Source: Planctomycetes bacterium UBA1662
GTDB lineage: Bacteria; Planctomycetota; UBA8108
Reading direction: 5' to 3'
Length of the DNA: 50,205 nt
NCBI GenBank assembly: GCA_002320775.1
Contig: DCKY01000275.1
Coordinates: 1 to 50,205, forward strand
Numbering within the stretch: the first letter of the stretch is position 1; every line of letters begins with the position of its first letter. Below the pieces are notes generated by a model that saw nothing but the letters and a program-made list of their open reading frames with translations, made no database searches and was not told the DNA's origin. Both the position numbers and the translations under genes were made by a program. Shown here piece after piece: positions 35,261 to 42,860 of the stretch.

Positions 35261-35541
35261 TCCCAGAGTGAGTGGAAGGCGTTTTCCGCTTTGTTCACCT
35301 TCTCCTCGGCCTCTTTCCGTACCGAGTCGGCCATGGCGAAACCTTCGCAATAGTTCTGCGCTTCGCGCGAGCCCTCCCAGAAGGTGCCATCCAGGGTGCA
35401 TTGGCGGGACAACTCATGGTCGAAATGATGACAATTATTGCAGCAGTGCAGGGTCTTGCCGCACCCTTCGCAAACCTCCCTCAACCGCGGCTGGGCACCA
35501 TACCCCAGCCATGGAGTTCCACACCGATGGCACTTCTTCAT
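35254..35541 (-). CDS. Small zinc-ribbon-like protein of unknown function
   Basis: 95 residues, hydrophilic, with nine cysteines. CxxC pairs occur at KKCHRCGTPW and VCEGCGKT, followed by HCCNNCHHFDHEL and a later single Cys (RQCTLDG, NYCEGFAM), so one or two zinc sites are likely. The C-terminal ~30 residues are a charged helix (RKEAEEKVNKAENAFHSLWE). No function is recognised. It is convergent with the MerR gene. Confidence 0.7.
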   Translation of the reverse strand: MKKCHRCGTPWLGYGAQPRLREVCEGCGKTLHCCNNCHHFDHELSRQCTLDGTFWEGSREAQNYCEGFAMADSVRKEAEEKVNKAENAFHSLWEK

Positions 35542-35791
35542 TTTCTTTTCTCTTCACCTTGATGATGACCGTGAGGGGGGGCGGTCACAGCAATAGATGG
35601 CCTCTCCACTGGCGCATCAACGAAGAGGTTTTATATTTCGGGATGAATCAAGTCAAGGCTTTATCAGCTCCTGATGGAAGAGGACCGTATTTACGCGGAT
35701 TCCTGGGAGCAAATTTTTCGTCCTCTGATGTTGCCTGACCTTTTTCTACGGGTGAGCCTGCGGTAGAATGCTTCGCAATTGAGGAGATAGT

Positions 35792-36466
35792 ATGGCGCGG
35801 TTGATGATATTCGATGATTGCGTACGCGGCCTGGACCTGCCGGAGCACGCCATCATCGTGGGGCGGTCGAAACGGGTGGATGTTCCTATCCGGGACAGGA
35901 TCCTTTCACGCAAGCACTGCAGCATCATTCCAATGGAGTCCGGCTTCAGCCTGGTTGATCTCAAGAGCCAGAACGGGACCTTTGTCAACGGTAGCCGGAT
36001 TGAAAAGGCCGAGCTTGAGTACGATGACGTCATCGAAATCGGCGAGACCGTCATCGTGATCCTTGATACTGATTCATGGGAGCGGGGTGAAGGTCTCACT
36101 CGCCTGCGCAATCCGGTCAAGGCCCAGGACCTGATCCAGCGGATCAACAAGAAGAACGTTCCCGTATCCGGTGTGACCGATGCGCGCAATGGAGAGTCTG
36201 CGGGTTCGCCAGCAGTTCCGGCCGGGGAGCTGCTTGAAGAGCTGGTGATGAGACGCCTGGCGAAGGTCCTTGCCCGGAAGGATCCTCTCCAGGGAGAAAT
36301 AGCAGAGAAGGTCGTAGAGAAAATGCTCAGTGAGGGCTGGCCCGATGAGGGGCTGGACTCTACCCGTACAAGAGTGAAAGAGCTCCTGGAGAATTTCGTG
36401 AGTTCGCAGGGTTCAAGGCAGGACGGTAAGGCGGCGGATAGCGGTTCACCTGAGGAGCAGGAGTGA
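35792..36466 (+). CDS. FHA-domain protein
   Basis: 224 residues. The N-terminal ~95 residues are an FHA domain: IIVGRSKRVDVPIRDRILSR (GR and S), KHCSIIPMESGFSLVDLKSQ and NGTFVNGSRI, the phosphothreonine-binding residues Arg, Ser and Asn being present. The C-terminal half is a charged helical region (ELLEELVMRRLAKVLARKD) without a recognised domain. FHA proteins read Ser/Thr phosphorylation. GAGGAGA lies just upstream of the ATG. The next gene starts 7 bp after its stop codon. Confidence 0.88.
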   Translation: MARLMIFDDCVRGLDLPEHAIIVGRSKRVDVPIRDRILSRKHCSIIPMESGFSLVDLKSQNGTFVNGSRIEKAELEYDDVIEIGETVIVILDTDSWERGEGLTRLRNPVKAQDLIQRINKKNVPVSGVTDARNGESAGSPAVPAGELLEELVMRRLAKVLARKDPLQGEIAEKVVEKMLSEGWPDEGLDSTRTRVKELLENFVSSQGSRQDGKAADSGSPEEQE

Positions 36467-36473
36467 GAAGAAG

Positions 36474-37454
36474 TTGAGCGAGAGCGAGAAACCTGAAGAG
36501 ACCCTGACGGAGGAGGAGCTGGAAATACTCGGCCAGGTTCTCGACAACATTGTTTCCGGTGCGGCGGGGGCAGACCTTGCCGCCGATGTCAAGGAGCAGC
36601 CTCCCGCCGAGGAGCTTGCGGCAGAAGGCAAGATCCTCCTGGCCCTGAGCAGCGCCGACGACCGCAATCTCCTGGATGGAATCTGCAGAGAGCTTGATGA
36701 TGGTGTCCTGCATATCCGCAATCGGTATTCTGTTCTCGATGAGCTCCGGCGGCAGCCTGTCAGGCTGGTGGTCAGCGATCTCTGTCTCTGGGGTGATGGA
36801 GGACAGCTGCTGTCCGAGCGCATGACCCATGGCAGTGGTGAGATCCCGGTTATCTTTATCCGTGAGCCGGGCGAGGAGCTGAGCGACCAGGCGCGAGATG
36901 TTATCGCCTGCGGTGTTCTCGATCGCCCCCTCCAGGCACCGGCTGTGGAGGCTCTTGTGCGCAATGCGCTTGCCGGCCCTGTATCGGATGACGCGGTGCA
37001 TAGGGAGGAAGAGGCTCACGAGGAGCCCGGGGAGCCGGCTGGTGACAGCCGCCATCCCAGGCATTGGCTGCCGTTTTTCTTCGATGCTCGGAAATCGCTC
37101 AGAACGTCTGATTACAAGGGCCGCCGTTTCAGGCTTGTTCTCGGGCTTCTGGGAGAACATCTGTCGCCTGAGTCGGCCTTTCTCCTTGAGCGTGATTCCG
37201 AAGGCACCCGCCTGCAGGCCTTTACCCATGCAGACCGGGACTCGATTGACACAGATGACCTGCTTGCCCGTATTCGAGAGATCCTGGGCAAGGGTCAGCT
37301 AGTCGGCCATGGAGAGAATGGTGAGCTGGCCTTCAAGCTGCCGGCCAGGGGCGGCTGCAGGAGGCTGATTTATATCGAATTCGGGTCGAAGCTTCTGGGG
37401 TGGGAGTCCGAATACCTGGATGAGTTGCTACACCTTCTTGCAGAGGAAGTATAG
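36474..37454 (+). CDS. Degenerate receiver plus GAF-like regulator
   Basis: 326 residues from a TTG start with AGGAGCAGGAG upstream overlapping the FHA gene's end. After an acidic N-terminus, ~53-165 resemble a response-regulator receiver: ILLALSSADDR as first strand, LVVSDLCLWGDGGQL with the phospho-acceptor-type Asp, and GVLDRPLQAP where the conserved Lys-Pro is Arg-Pro. Residues ~210-326 look GAF-like (FRLVLGLLGEHLSPESAFLL, LIYIEFGSKLLGWESEYLDE). No output or kinase domain is present. The tight coupling to the FHA gene suggests a two-protein signalling pair (inference). Confidence 0.7.
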   Translation: MSESEKPEETLTEEELEILGQVLDNIVSGAAGADLAADVKEQPPAEELAAEGKILLALSSADDRNLLDGICRELDDGVLHIRNRYSVLDELRRQPVRLVVSDLCLWGDGGQLLSERMTHGSGEIPVIFIREPGEELSDQARDVIACGVLDRPLQAPAVEALVRNALAGPVSDDAVHREEEAHEEPGEPAGDSRHPRHWLPFFFDARKSLRTSDYKGRRFRLVLGLLGEHLSPESAFLLERDSEGTRLQAFTHADRDSIDTDDLLARIREILGKGQLVGHGENGELAFKLPARGGCRRLIYIEFGSKLLGWESEYLDELLHLLAEEV

Positions 37455-37672
37455 CCTTGACCAGCGTGGCCGCCGGGGTTGGCACGACCAACTGACAAAC
37501 CCTTCCTTATCTTTTTACTTAAAGACTGCTGGGACAGGCATATAATTAAGTCCAGGTATAGGGACACTTTCAAGAACCGTCAGGCGGGTGAAGGGTTCCT
37601 TTGAGGGCAGGGTGCCGAGGGTCTTTTGTGGGGCAGTCGGATTTCATTTATCTCGCGAAGAAAAGAGCAAAG

Positions 37673-39949
37673 ATGGTAAGCAGTACATTAATCAGGGCTT
37701 TCAGTATTGATTCTGTTTGGACGGGCGGAGTTGAATTGCGAAGCTTCCGGCAGGGAGGCGCAGGGCTGGCTTCTTGCGCTGTTCTCTTTCTGTGGGTCTG
37801 TTTCTCCGGCGGTCCCCTGGACGCCCAGGTTATCAACGAGGTGATCGCTCAGAACAGCACGCAGGAACCGGCCGATATAGCCTGCGCCCATCCTGACATG
37901 ATCGAGCTTTACAACAACACCAATCAGACCGTCATTCTTGGACGGGTCTCGCTGGCTGACAGCTATTTTCTTTCCGATTGCCCTTCCGATGCCCAGCCGC
38001 AATTTGATTCTACGACGGCCTGGCCTTTTCCTCCCAACAGGTCGACCCTGGGAAGGGGTGCGCGGCTGGTGGTCTTCTGTGATGGGAATGCAACCCAGGG
38101 GACCTGTTCCCTTCACGCAGGCTTCAACATCGAGAATAACGGAAGCGAATCCATCGTTCTCTGGGGACCCGAGCAGGCCGATGGAACGCGGCAGGTGGTG
38201 GACAGGGTCTTCCTGCCGCCGCTGGATGAGGATGTGTCCTATGGACGGAGTCCTGATGGGGCCGGCGGGAACAATGTGAGCGTCGAAGACAGCCCGGAAA
38301 GTTTCACCTTCTTTCTTCCGGGAGAGACCACCTTCGGTTCCTGTACGGCGATCGCCGGCGTCTGTCTCGTTCCGGGGCAGAGCCGTCGTCATTGCAGCGG
38401 AGGGCGTAATGGAGGAGGAAGCAACCTCGCTCCGCGGGTTAACAGGGTGGACCAGTCCACCAACCATCCAGCTGCCGGAGAAGAGGTCGAGCTGACTGTT
38501 CGAATTCGCGATGACAAGATTCCCTCTCCCGGAAATATAGCCAGTGTTGAGATCGCCTACCGGGTGAGAAGCCCCGCGGGAGATTTTTCCGACGAACAGG
38601 TCGTGGCGATGGACTACGATTCGGACTTCGGAGTTCGGGCTGAAGCTGTCACTCCGTTGGATCTCTTCAGCCTCTGGACAGGCAGAATTCCAGGGCAGGC
38701 AGCCGGAGTGCGGGTCGAGTTTTATTTCCGAGTTGAGGATACCGAGGGGCTTTCGGGAACAAGGCCGCGTAATCTCTGCCACCTGATGGATGGTTATGGT
38801 GAAGGAGTCGGGCCCTGTGATCGTGAGTTCGGACCGGCGGCCAATGGCTGCGTTCTTGATGCTGAGGACGTTACCTGCCGAGGCGGATCGGTAAAGGAAG
38901 GCGAAGATGACGACGGCTGCGGCGAGGAAGGCGGAGGAATTACCGGCGAACGTTATATCGCCTGTAACGCTCGCTCCACCTACGCGGTAGGTTACACTCC
39001 GCGAGCAGGTGTCGCGGCAATCCTGGTCAACGAGATCATCGCCAGCCAGTCCAACCTGTTGACGGATCCGAGCGAGCCGCCCTGCCTGCCCAGCGATGCC
39101 TGTCCCGTTGGCAATCCTGATTGCTGCCGACGCGACGAAGACTTCGTAGAGCTCATCAATACCTCCGGGCAGCAGGTAGACCTGAGCGAGTGCTATCTTT
39201 CCGACAGCTTCTTCGACCCGCGCCGCTGGAAGTTTCCCGAAGGCTCGGTCATTCCGGCCGGTGCCAGGTTTATCGTCTGGCTTGACAACGATGGTTCGAA
39301 GTGTCCTGACCCAACCGTTAGCGTACAGAATCAGCCCTGTTTCTGGGAATGCCCTGATCCTAACATCGTCTCGATGCAGCTGGATCCTCCGCAGTTCCAT
39401 GCGAGGTTTGCTATCGATGCCGATGGAGACCAGGTGTTTCTCTATGACTCCGAGGCTAATAATTTCGGTCTGCTGCACGGTTTCGATTTTGGCCAGCCAT
39501 CGGAAGTCTGTGGTTTTACAGACGATGTGCTTCTGAATCCCGGACGGGATATCATGACCGACCAGTCGATCAGCCTGGTTCCCGATGGGGCAAGGAGCGG
39601 CCAGTTTGTCGTGGTTAACAACCCGTCGCCCGCCGCGGAGAACTCCGGCGAGGGCTGCGACGAGGCCGTGACCTTCCGCCGCGGAGATGCCACCGGCGAT
39701 GGGGGAACTGATATTACAGATGGAGTCTTTATCCTGAATTATCTCTTCCTCGGAACCCGGGCGCCCGATTGTATGGACGCGGCCGATACCGATGACAATG
39801 GAAGTGTTGACCTCTCCGATGCGATCCGGGTGCTCAACTTCCTCTTCCTTGGCGGAGCGCAGCCATTGGCTCCCGGCCCGGCGGCTTGCGGTCCGGACCC
39901 CGGAGATGATGCCCTCGCTGATTGCGTTTACGAGGCCAATTGCGGTTGA
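37673..39949 (+). CDS. Secreted double lamin-tail-domain protein with dockerin-like tail
   Basis: 758 residues from ATG 37673; the frame is open to 37601 and the choice is not firm. The signal segment is LASCAVLFLWVCFSGGPLDA, with an unusually long n-region. Two lamin-tail domains are visible (VINEVIAQNSTQE near 55, AILVNEIIASQSN near 450), each with long cysteine-containing insertions, and between them a fibronectin-like region (~260-380). The last ~90 residues are the dockerin-like tail, ending CVYEANCG. A TATAAT at 37541-37546 lies upstream without a good -35 box. Role unknown, probably extracellular. It ends 12 bp from the convergent ROK kinase gene. Confidence 0.82.
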   Translation: MVSSTLIRAFSIDSVWTGGVELRSFRQGGAGLASCAVLFLWVCFSGGPLDAQVINEVIAQNSTQEPADIACAHPDMIELYNNTNQTVILGRVSLADSYFLSDCPSDAQPQFDSTTAWPFPPNRSTLGRGARLVVFCDGNATQGTCSLHAGFNIENNGSESIVLWGPEQADGTRQVVDRVFLPPLDEDVSYGRSPDGAGGNNVSVEDSPESFTFFLPGETTFGSCTAIAGVCLVPGQSRRHCSGGRNGGGSNLAPRVNRVDQSTNHPAAGEEVELTVRIRDDKIPSPGNIASVEIAYRVRSPAGDFSDEQVVAMDYDSDFGVRAEAVTPLDLFSLWTGRIPGQAAGVRVEFYFRVEDTEGLSGTRPRNLCHLMDGYGEGVGPCDREFGPAANGCVLDAEDVTCRGGSVKEGEDDDGCGEEGGGITGERYIACNARSTYAVGYTPRAGVAAILVNEIIASQSNLLTDPSEPPCLPSDACPVGNPDCCRRDEDFVELINTSGQQVDLSECYLSDSFFDPRRWKFPEGSVIPAGARFIVWLDNDGSKCPDPTVSVQNQPCFWECPDPNIVSMQLDPPQFHARFAIDADGDQVFLYDSEANNFGLLHGFDFGQPSEVCGFTDDVLLNPGRDIMTDQSISLVPDGARSGQFVVVNNPSPAAENSGEGCDEAVTFRRGDATGDGGTDITDGVFILNYLFLGTRAPDCMDAADTDDNGSVDLSDAIRVLNFLFLGGAQPLAPGPAACGPDPGDDALADCVYEANCG

Positions 39950-39961
39950 GCAGCCCGTTGT

Positions 39962-40849
39962 TCAGATGAGCGTATCCCAGGCGCTGAGGGCCGCACCGGC
40001 GGCTCCGGCGTAGGCATCCAGTCCAGCCGGACGTATTTCCGGACAGCCGGCCTCATAGGAGCGCAGACGGCGTCTCAGCGCCCGCCTGGCTGCTGGTAGA
40101 AACCATTCAGAGGCTCCCGCGACACCGCCGCCGATGATGATGCCATCGGGTCTGAGCAGGGGCACGAGGATTGCGAGCAGCTCGGCGAGAAGCTCACCGG
40201 TTTCGAGCCAGGTATCGAGAGCCGCTTGATCGCCGTCCCTTGCCAGCTCAAAAAGAGCCAGGGTTCCCGGGGGCCGGGATCTGCCGCTCCTCTTGCGGAA
40301 GCGCCCCAGTATTCCTTTCGCGCTCAGTAGTTTTTCCGCTTCCCGACGCTTCTGTCCTCCGATGGGCACGCCCGCTACATGCCCTACCGTATTGTTGCTG
40401 ACCCGGACGGGGACGCCCCCTATGGTAAGCGCGGCACCAAGACCGGTCCCGATGGAGAGATAGAGGAGGCGTTTGAACTCTCGCCCCGCTCCAAGCCGGG
40501 CCTCTCCGACAGCCCCTGCGTTCGAGTCGGCTTCGAGGAGAATGTTCCATTTGAGTCTGCGTTCGAGCCGCATCGCCAGGTGGAGACCGTCGAGCTGAGG
40601 CAGGTTGGACAGACGCAGGATTTTTCTACGTTTCTCGTCGAGAAATCCGGGCAGGGCTATGCCGGCGGAGGCGGCTGGCAGCGGCCGCAGCAGGTCGACG
40701 AGCCGGTCTACGAACTCTTTCTGCCCGCAGTCGGCCGGACAGGGCACAGACTGCCGTCTTGACAGTCTGCCCCCGCGCAGCAGGAGGAGCTTTACATTGC
40801 TTCCACCGATGTCGCAACCGATGGTGCCAGCGGCTCCCGCGTGCCGCAT
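39962..40849 (-). CDS. ROK-family sugar kinase (glucokinase-like)
   Basis: 295 residues. The phosphate-binding start is CDIGGSNVKLLLLRGG, the catalytic Asp lies in LEADSNAGAVGEARLG, and YLSIGTGLGAALTIGG is the ROK signature. Where ROK kinases usually carry a CxCGxxGCxE zinc site, this protein reads GGQKRREAEKLLSAKG with no cysteines, so it belongs to a zinc-free subgroup. A typical role is ATP-dependent glucose or N-acetyl-hexosamine phosphorylation. It starts 4 bp after gap and is the third gene of the HAD-gap-ROK operon. Confidence 0.88.
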   Translation of the reverse strand: MRHAGAAGTIGCDIGGSNVKLLLLRGGRLSRRQSVPCPADCGQKEFVDRLVDLLRPLPAASAGIALPGFLDEKRRKILRLSNLPQLDGLHLAMRLERRLKWNILLEADSNAGAVGEARLGAGREFKRLLYLSIGTGLGAALTIGGVPVRVSNNTVGHVAGVPIGGQKRREAEKLLSAKGILGRFRKRSGRSRPPGTLALFELARDGDQAALDTWLETGELLAELLAILVPLLRPDGIIIGGGVAGASEWFLPAARRALRRRLRSYEAGCPEIRPAGLDAYAGAAGAALSAWDTLI

Positions 40850-40853
40850 ATCC

Positions 40854-41864
40854 CTACGAGGAGATTCTCTCGATCAGGTCGCCGACCCTGTTCGAGTAGC
40901 CCCACTCATTGTCATACCAGGCGTAGATCTTGGCTGAGCGTCCGGTACCTCCAAGAACCATGGTCGCCTGGGCGTCGAAAACCGCCGAGTGCGGGTTCGT
41001 GATGATGTCGCTGGAGACGATGGGATCTTCTGTGTACTCGACGATTCCGTTCATTGGACCATCGGCTGCGGCCTTGACCGCGGCGTTGATCTCCTCGGCT
41101 GTGGTGTCCTTTTCAAGTTCCACGACGAGGTCGACGATCGAACCGTTTACCACTGGTACGCGGAGGGAGAGGCCATCGAGCTTTCCATCCAGTTCCGGCA
41201 GGACCTGGCCGACGGCCCTGGCCGCCCCGGTGGTCGTCGGGATGATGTTCTGGGCTGCGGCTCTTGCACGGCGCGGATCAGAGTGCGGCAGGTCAGCAAC
41301 GTGCTGATCGTTGGTGTAGGCGTGGACCGTCGTCATGATTCCATGATCGAGACCGAAGGAATCGTTGAGAATCTTGGCGATCGGCGCCAGGCAGTTGGTC
41401 GTGCAGGAGGCGTTCGAGAGCGTTTTCTGCTCGGGAGTGATCGTGTCATCGTTTACGCCCAGGACGACCATGTTGTCCAGCGGAGCCTTCGGGGGAACGG
41501 TCAGGATGACCTTCTTGGCGCCGGCCTGCAGGTGCCATTCCACCTGCTCGGGGGCACGGAAGATTCCGGTTGATTCGACGGTTACGTCAACATCGAGGTC
41601 GCCCCAGGGGAGGTTGGCGGGCTCACGTTCAGAGAGAACCTTGATGGTCTGGTCTCCAACCTGGATAGAATCGGCTGTCGCTTTGACTGCGGCATCGCCG
41701 AAAAATCTTCCTGTGACGGTGTCGTATTTCAGCAGGTGAGCGAGCATCTCGTTGTCGGCAAGGTCGTTGATCGCGACCACCTCGACACCGGATCTCTGTG
41801 AAAGCACTTTGAATACATTTCGGCCAATTCGTCCGAAACCATTGATTGCGACGCGGATCGCCAT
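40854..41864 (-). CDS. gap: Glyceraldehyde-3-phosphate dehydrogenase
   Basis: 336 residues from ATG 41864, preceded by GAGAGGAAG; a longer frame of 13 codons is not family-like. It converts glyceraldehyde 3-phosphate to 1,3-bisphosphoglycerate with NAD in glycolysis. Seen: VAINGFGRIGRNVFK, the active-site SNASCTTNCLAP with catalytic Cys near 150, THAYTNDQ-type loop as VHAYTNDQHVADLP, and the C-terminal WYDNEWGYSNR. It lies 59 bp after a HAD phosphatase gene and 4 bp before the ROK kinase gene. Confidence 0.97.
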   Translation of the reverse strand: MAIRVAINGFGRIGRNVFKVLSQRSGVEVVAINDLADNEMLAHLLKYDTVTGRFFGDAAVKATADSIQVGDQTIKVLSEREPANLPWGDLDVDVTVESTGIFRAPEQVEWHLQAGAKKVILTVPPKAPLDNMVVLGVNDDTITPEQKTLSNASCTTNCLAPIAKILNDSFGLDHGIMTTVHAYTNDQHVADLPHSDPRRARAAAQNIIPTTTGAARAVGQVLPELDGKLDGLSLRVPVVNGSIVDLVVELEKDTTAEEINAAVKAAADGPMNGIVEYTEDPIVSSDIITNPHSAVFDAQATMVLGGTGRSAKIYAWYDNEWGYSNRVGDLIERISS

Positions 41865-41923
41865 GACTGTGTTCTTCCTCTCGAATCCAATTGCTTCTGG
41901 CAAATAAAAATGAAGCGAGGATT

Positions 41924-42649
41924 TTAACAGGATAGATCGAGAAAGTCTCTAAAGACCCATCTCGCAATACCGGTTAATTCTTCAGGGCGATGGGTGCTGG
42001 CGATCGCGGCCGGCATGAAACCTCCCCTGTGGGCCCCCTCGAGACCGTGCAGCGAGTCCTCGAAAACGATGGTTTTCCCCGGGTCGCTGCCAAGGTCTTC
42101 GGCTGCCTTCAGGAAGCAGTCCGGGGCGGGCTTGCCCGCATCGAAGAGTTCACGATGAACCAGCGAGCTGAAGAGACCAGCCCAGCGGAATTCCTCAAGG
42201 AGAAAACTGACGTTCTCTTTCGGGCCCGAGGTTCCTATGGCTGTCGGGATCCTTTCCTCCGCCAGCAGACGCAGGAAATTCTCGATGCCCGGCATGGGCT
42301 CGACCTTGCTGCGGGCGCAGCTTCGATAGGCCGCCTCTTTTTCATGGCTTAGATCCGCCAGCTCATCTCCGATTGATCGATCTGCCTTTTTCCACAGCAG
42401 GGGAATGATGGTGTCGTTGGATTGGCCGAAGGTGCTTCGAATCAATTTGAGCATCCCATCGGAGACGCTCTCTTTCTTCACTTCGGGACCGGAGGTCTCC
42501 AGCGAATGGTTTTTTACCAGCTCGATCCATGCCGCGAGATGGAATTCCTCCGTATCGGCAAGCACCCCATCCATGTCAAAGATGACGGCCTGGCAGTCGG
42601 CCTGGCGCAGGAACTCTCGTGCTTGAATTGTCGAATAAGCTTCGGTCAT
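41924..42649 (-). CDS. HAD-family phosphatase (beta-phosphoglucomutase-like)
   Basis: 241 residues. Motif I is AVIFDMDGVLADTEEFH, motif II is AIGTSGPKENV, motif III Lys lies in DAGKPAPDCFLKAAEDLG, and motif IV is TIVFEDSLHGLEGAHRGG. The helical cap follows motif I, as in subfamily I. Substrates in this group are sugar phosphates, but beta-phosphoglucomutase activity is only one option. It is first in the operon with gap and the ROK kinase, consistent with sugar-phosphate metabolism. Confidence 0.87.
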   Translation of the reverse strand: MTEAYSTIQAREFLRQADCQAVIFDMDGVLADTEEFHLAAWIELVKNHSLETSGPEVKKESVSDGMLKLIRSTFGQSNDTIIPLLWKKADRSIGDELADLSHEKEAAYRSCARSKVEPMPGIENFLRLLAEERIPTAIGTSGPKENVSFLLEEFRWAGLFSSLVHRELFDAGKPAPDCFLKAAEDLGSDPGKTIVFEDSLHGLEGAHRGGFMPAAIASTHRPEELTGIARWVFRDFLDLSC

Positions 42650-42770
42650 GATCGCAGGCCTCTCCTCCAGGGTGTTCAGGTGACGTGGGAATAGTTCATC
42701 TGTGGTCAGAGGTCAAGAGGCTGGATTGTTCGTGCCTTCGCCTAAAGCGACAAAATCGCCAGCTATCGAC

Positions 42771-42799
42771 TTGTTTTTTCGGGCGTCTGATACTTTAAT
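42771..42799 (+). promoter_or_regulatory. Candidate promoter for the long greA gene
   Basis: TTGTTT (42771-42776), a 17-bp spacer and TTTAAT (42794-42799). The predicted transcript start is about 55 nt before the start codon at 42861. Confidence 0.4.
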
Positions 42800-42860
42800 C
42801 GCCGTTTACCATTTTCCCCAGTGACCAGGGATTGCGCTTTAGATAACCAGGCGAAAACAT

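Noticed and set aside
37688..39478. 596-residue minus-strand open frame
   Set aside because: Antisense of the lamin-tail/dockerin gene, which has a signal peptide, repeated domains and a tail; high GC makes long shadow frames common.
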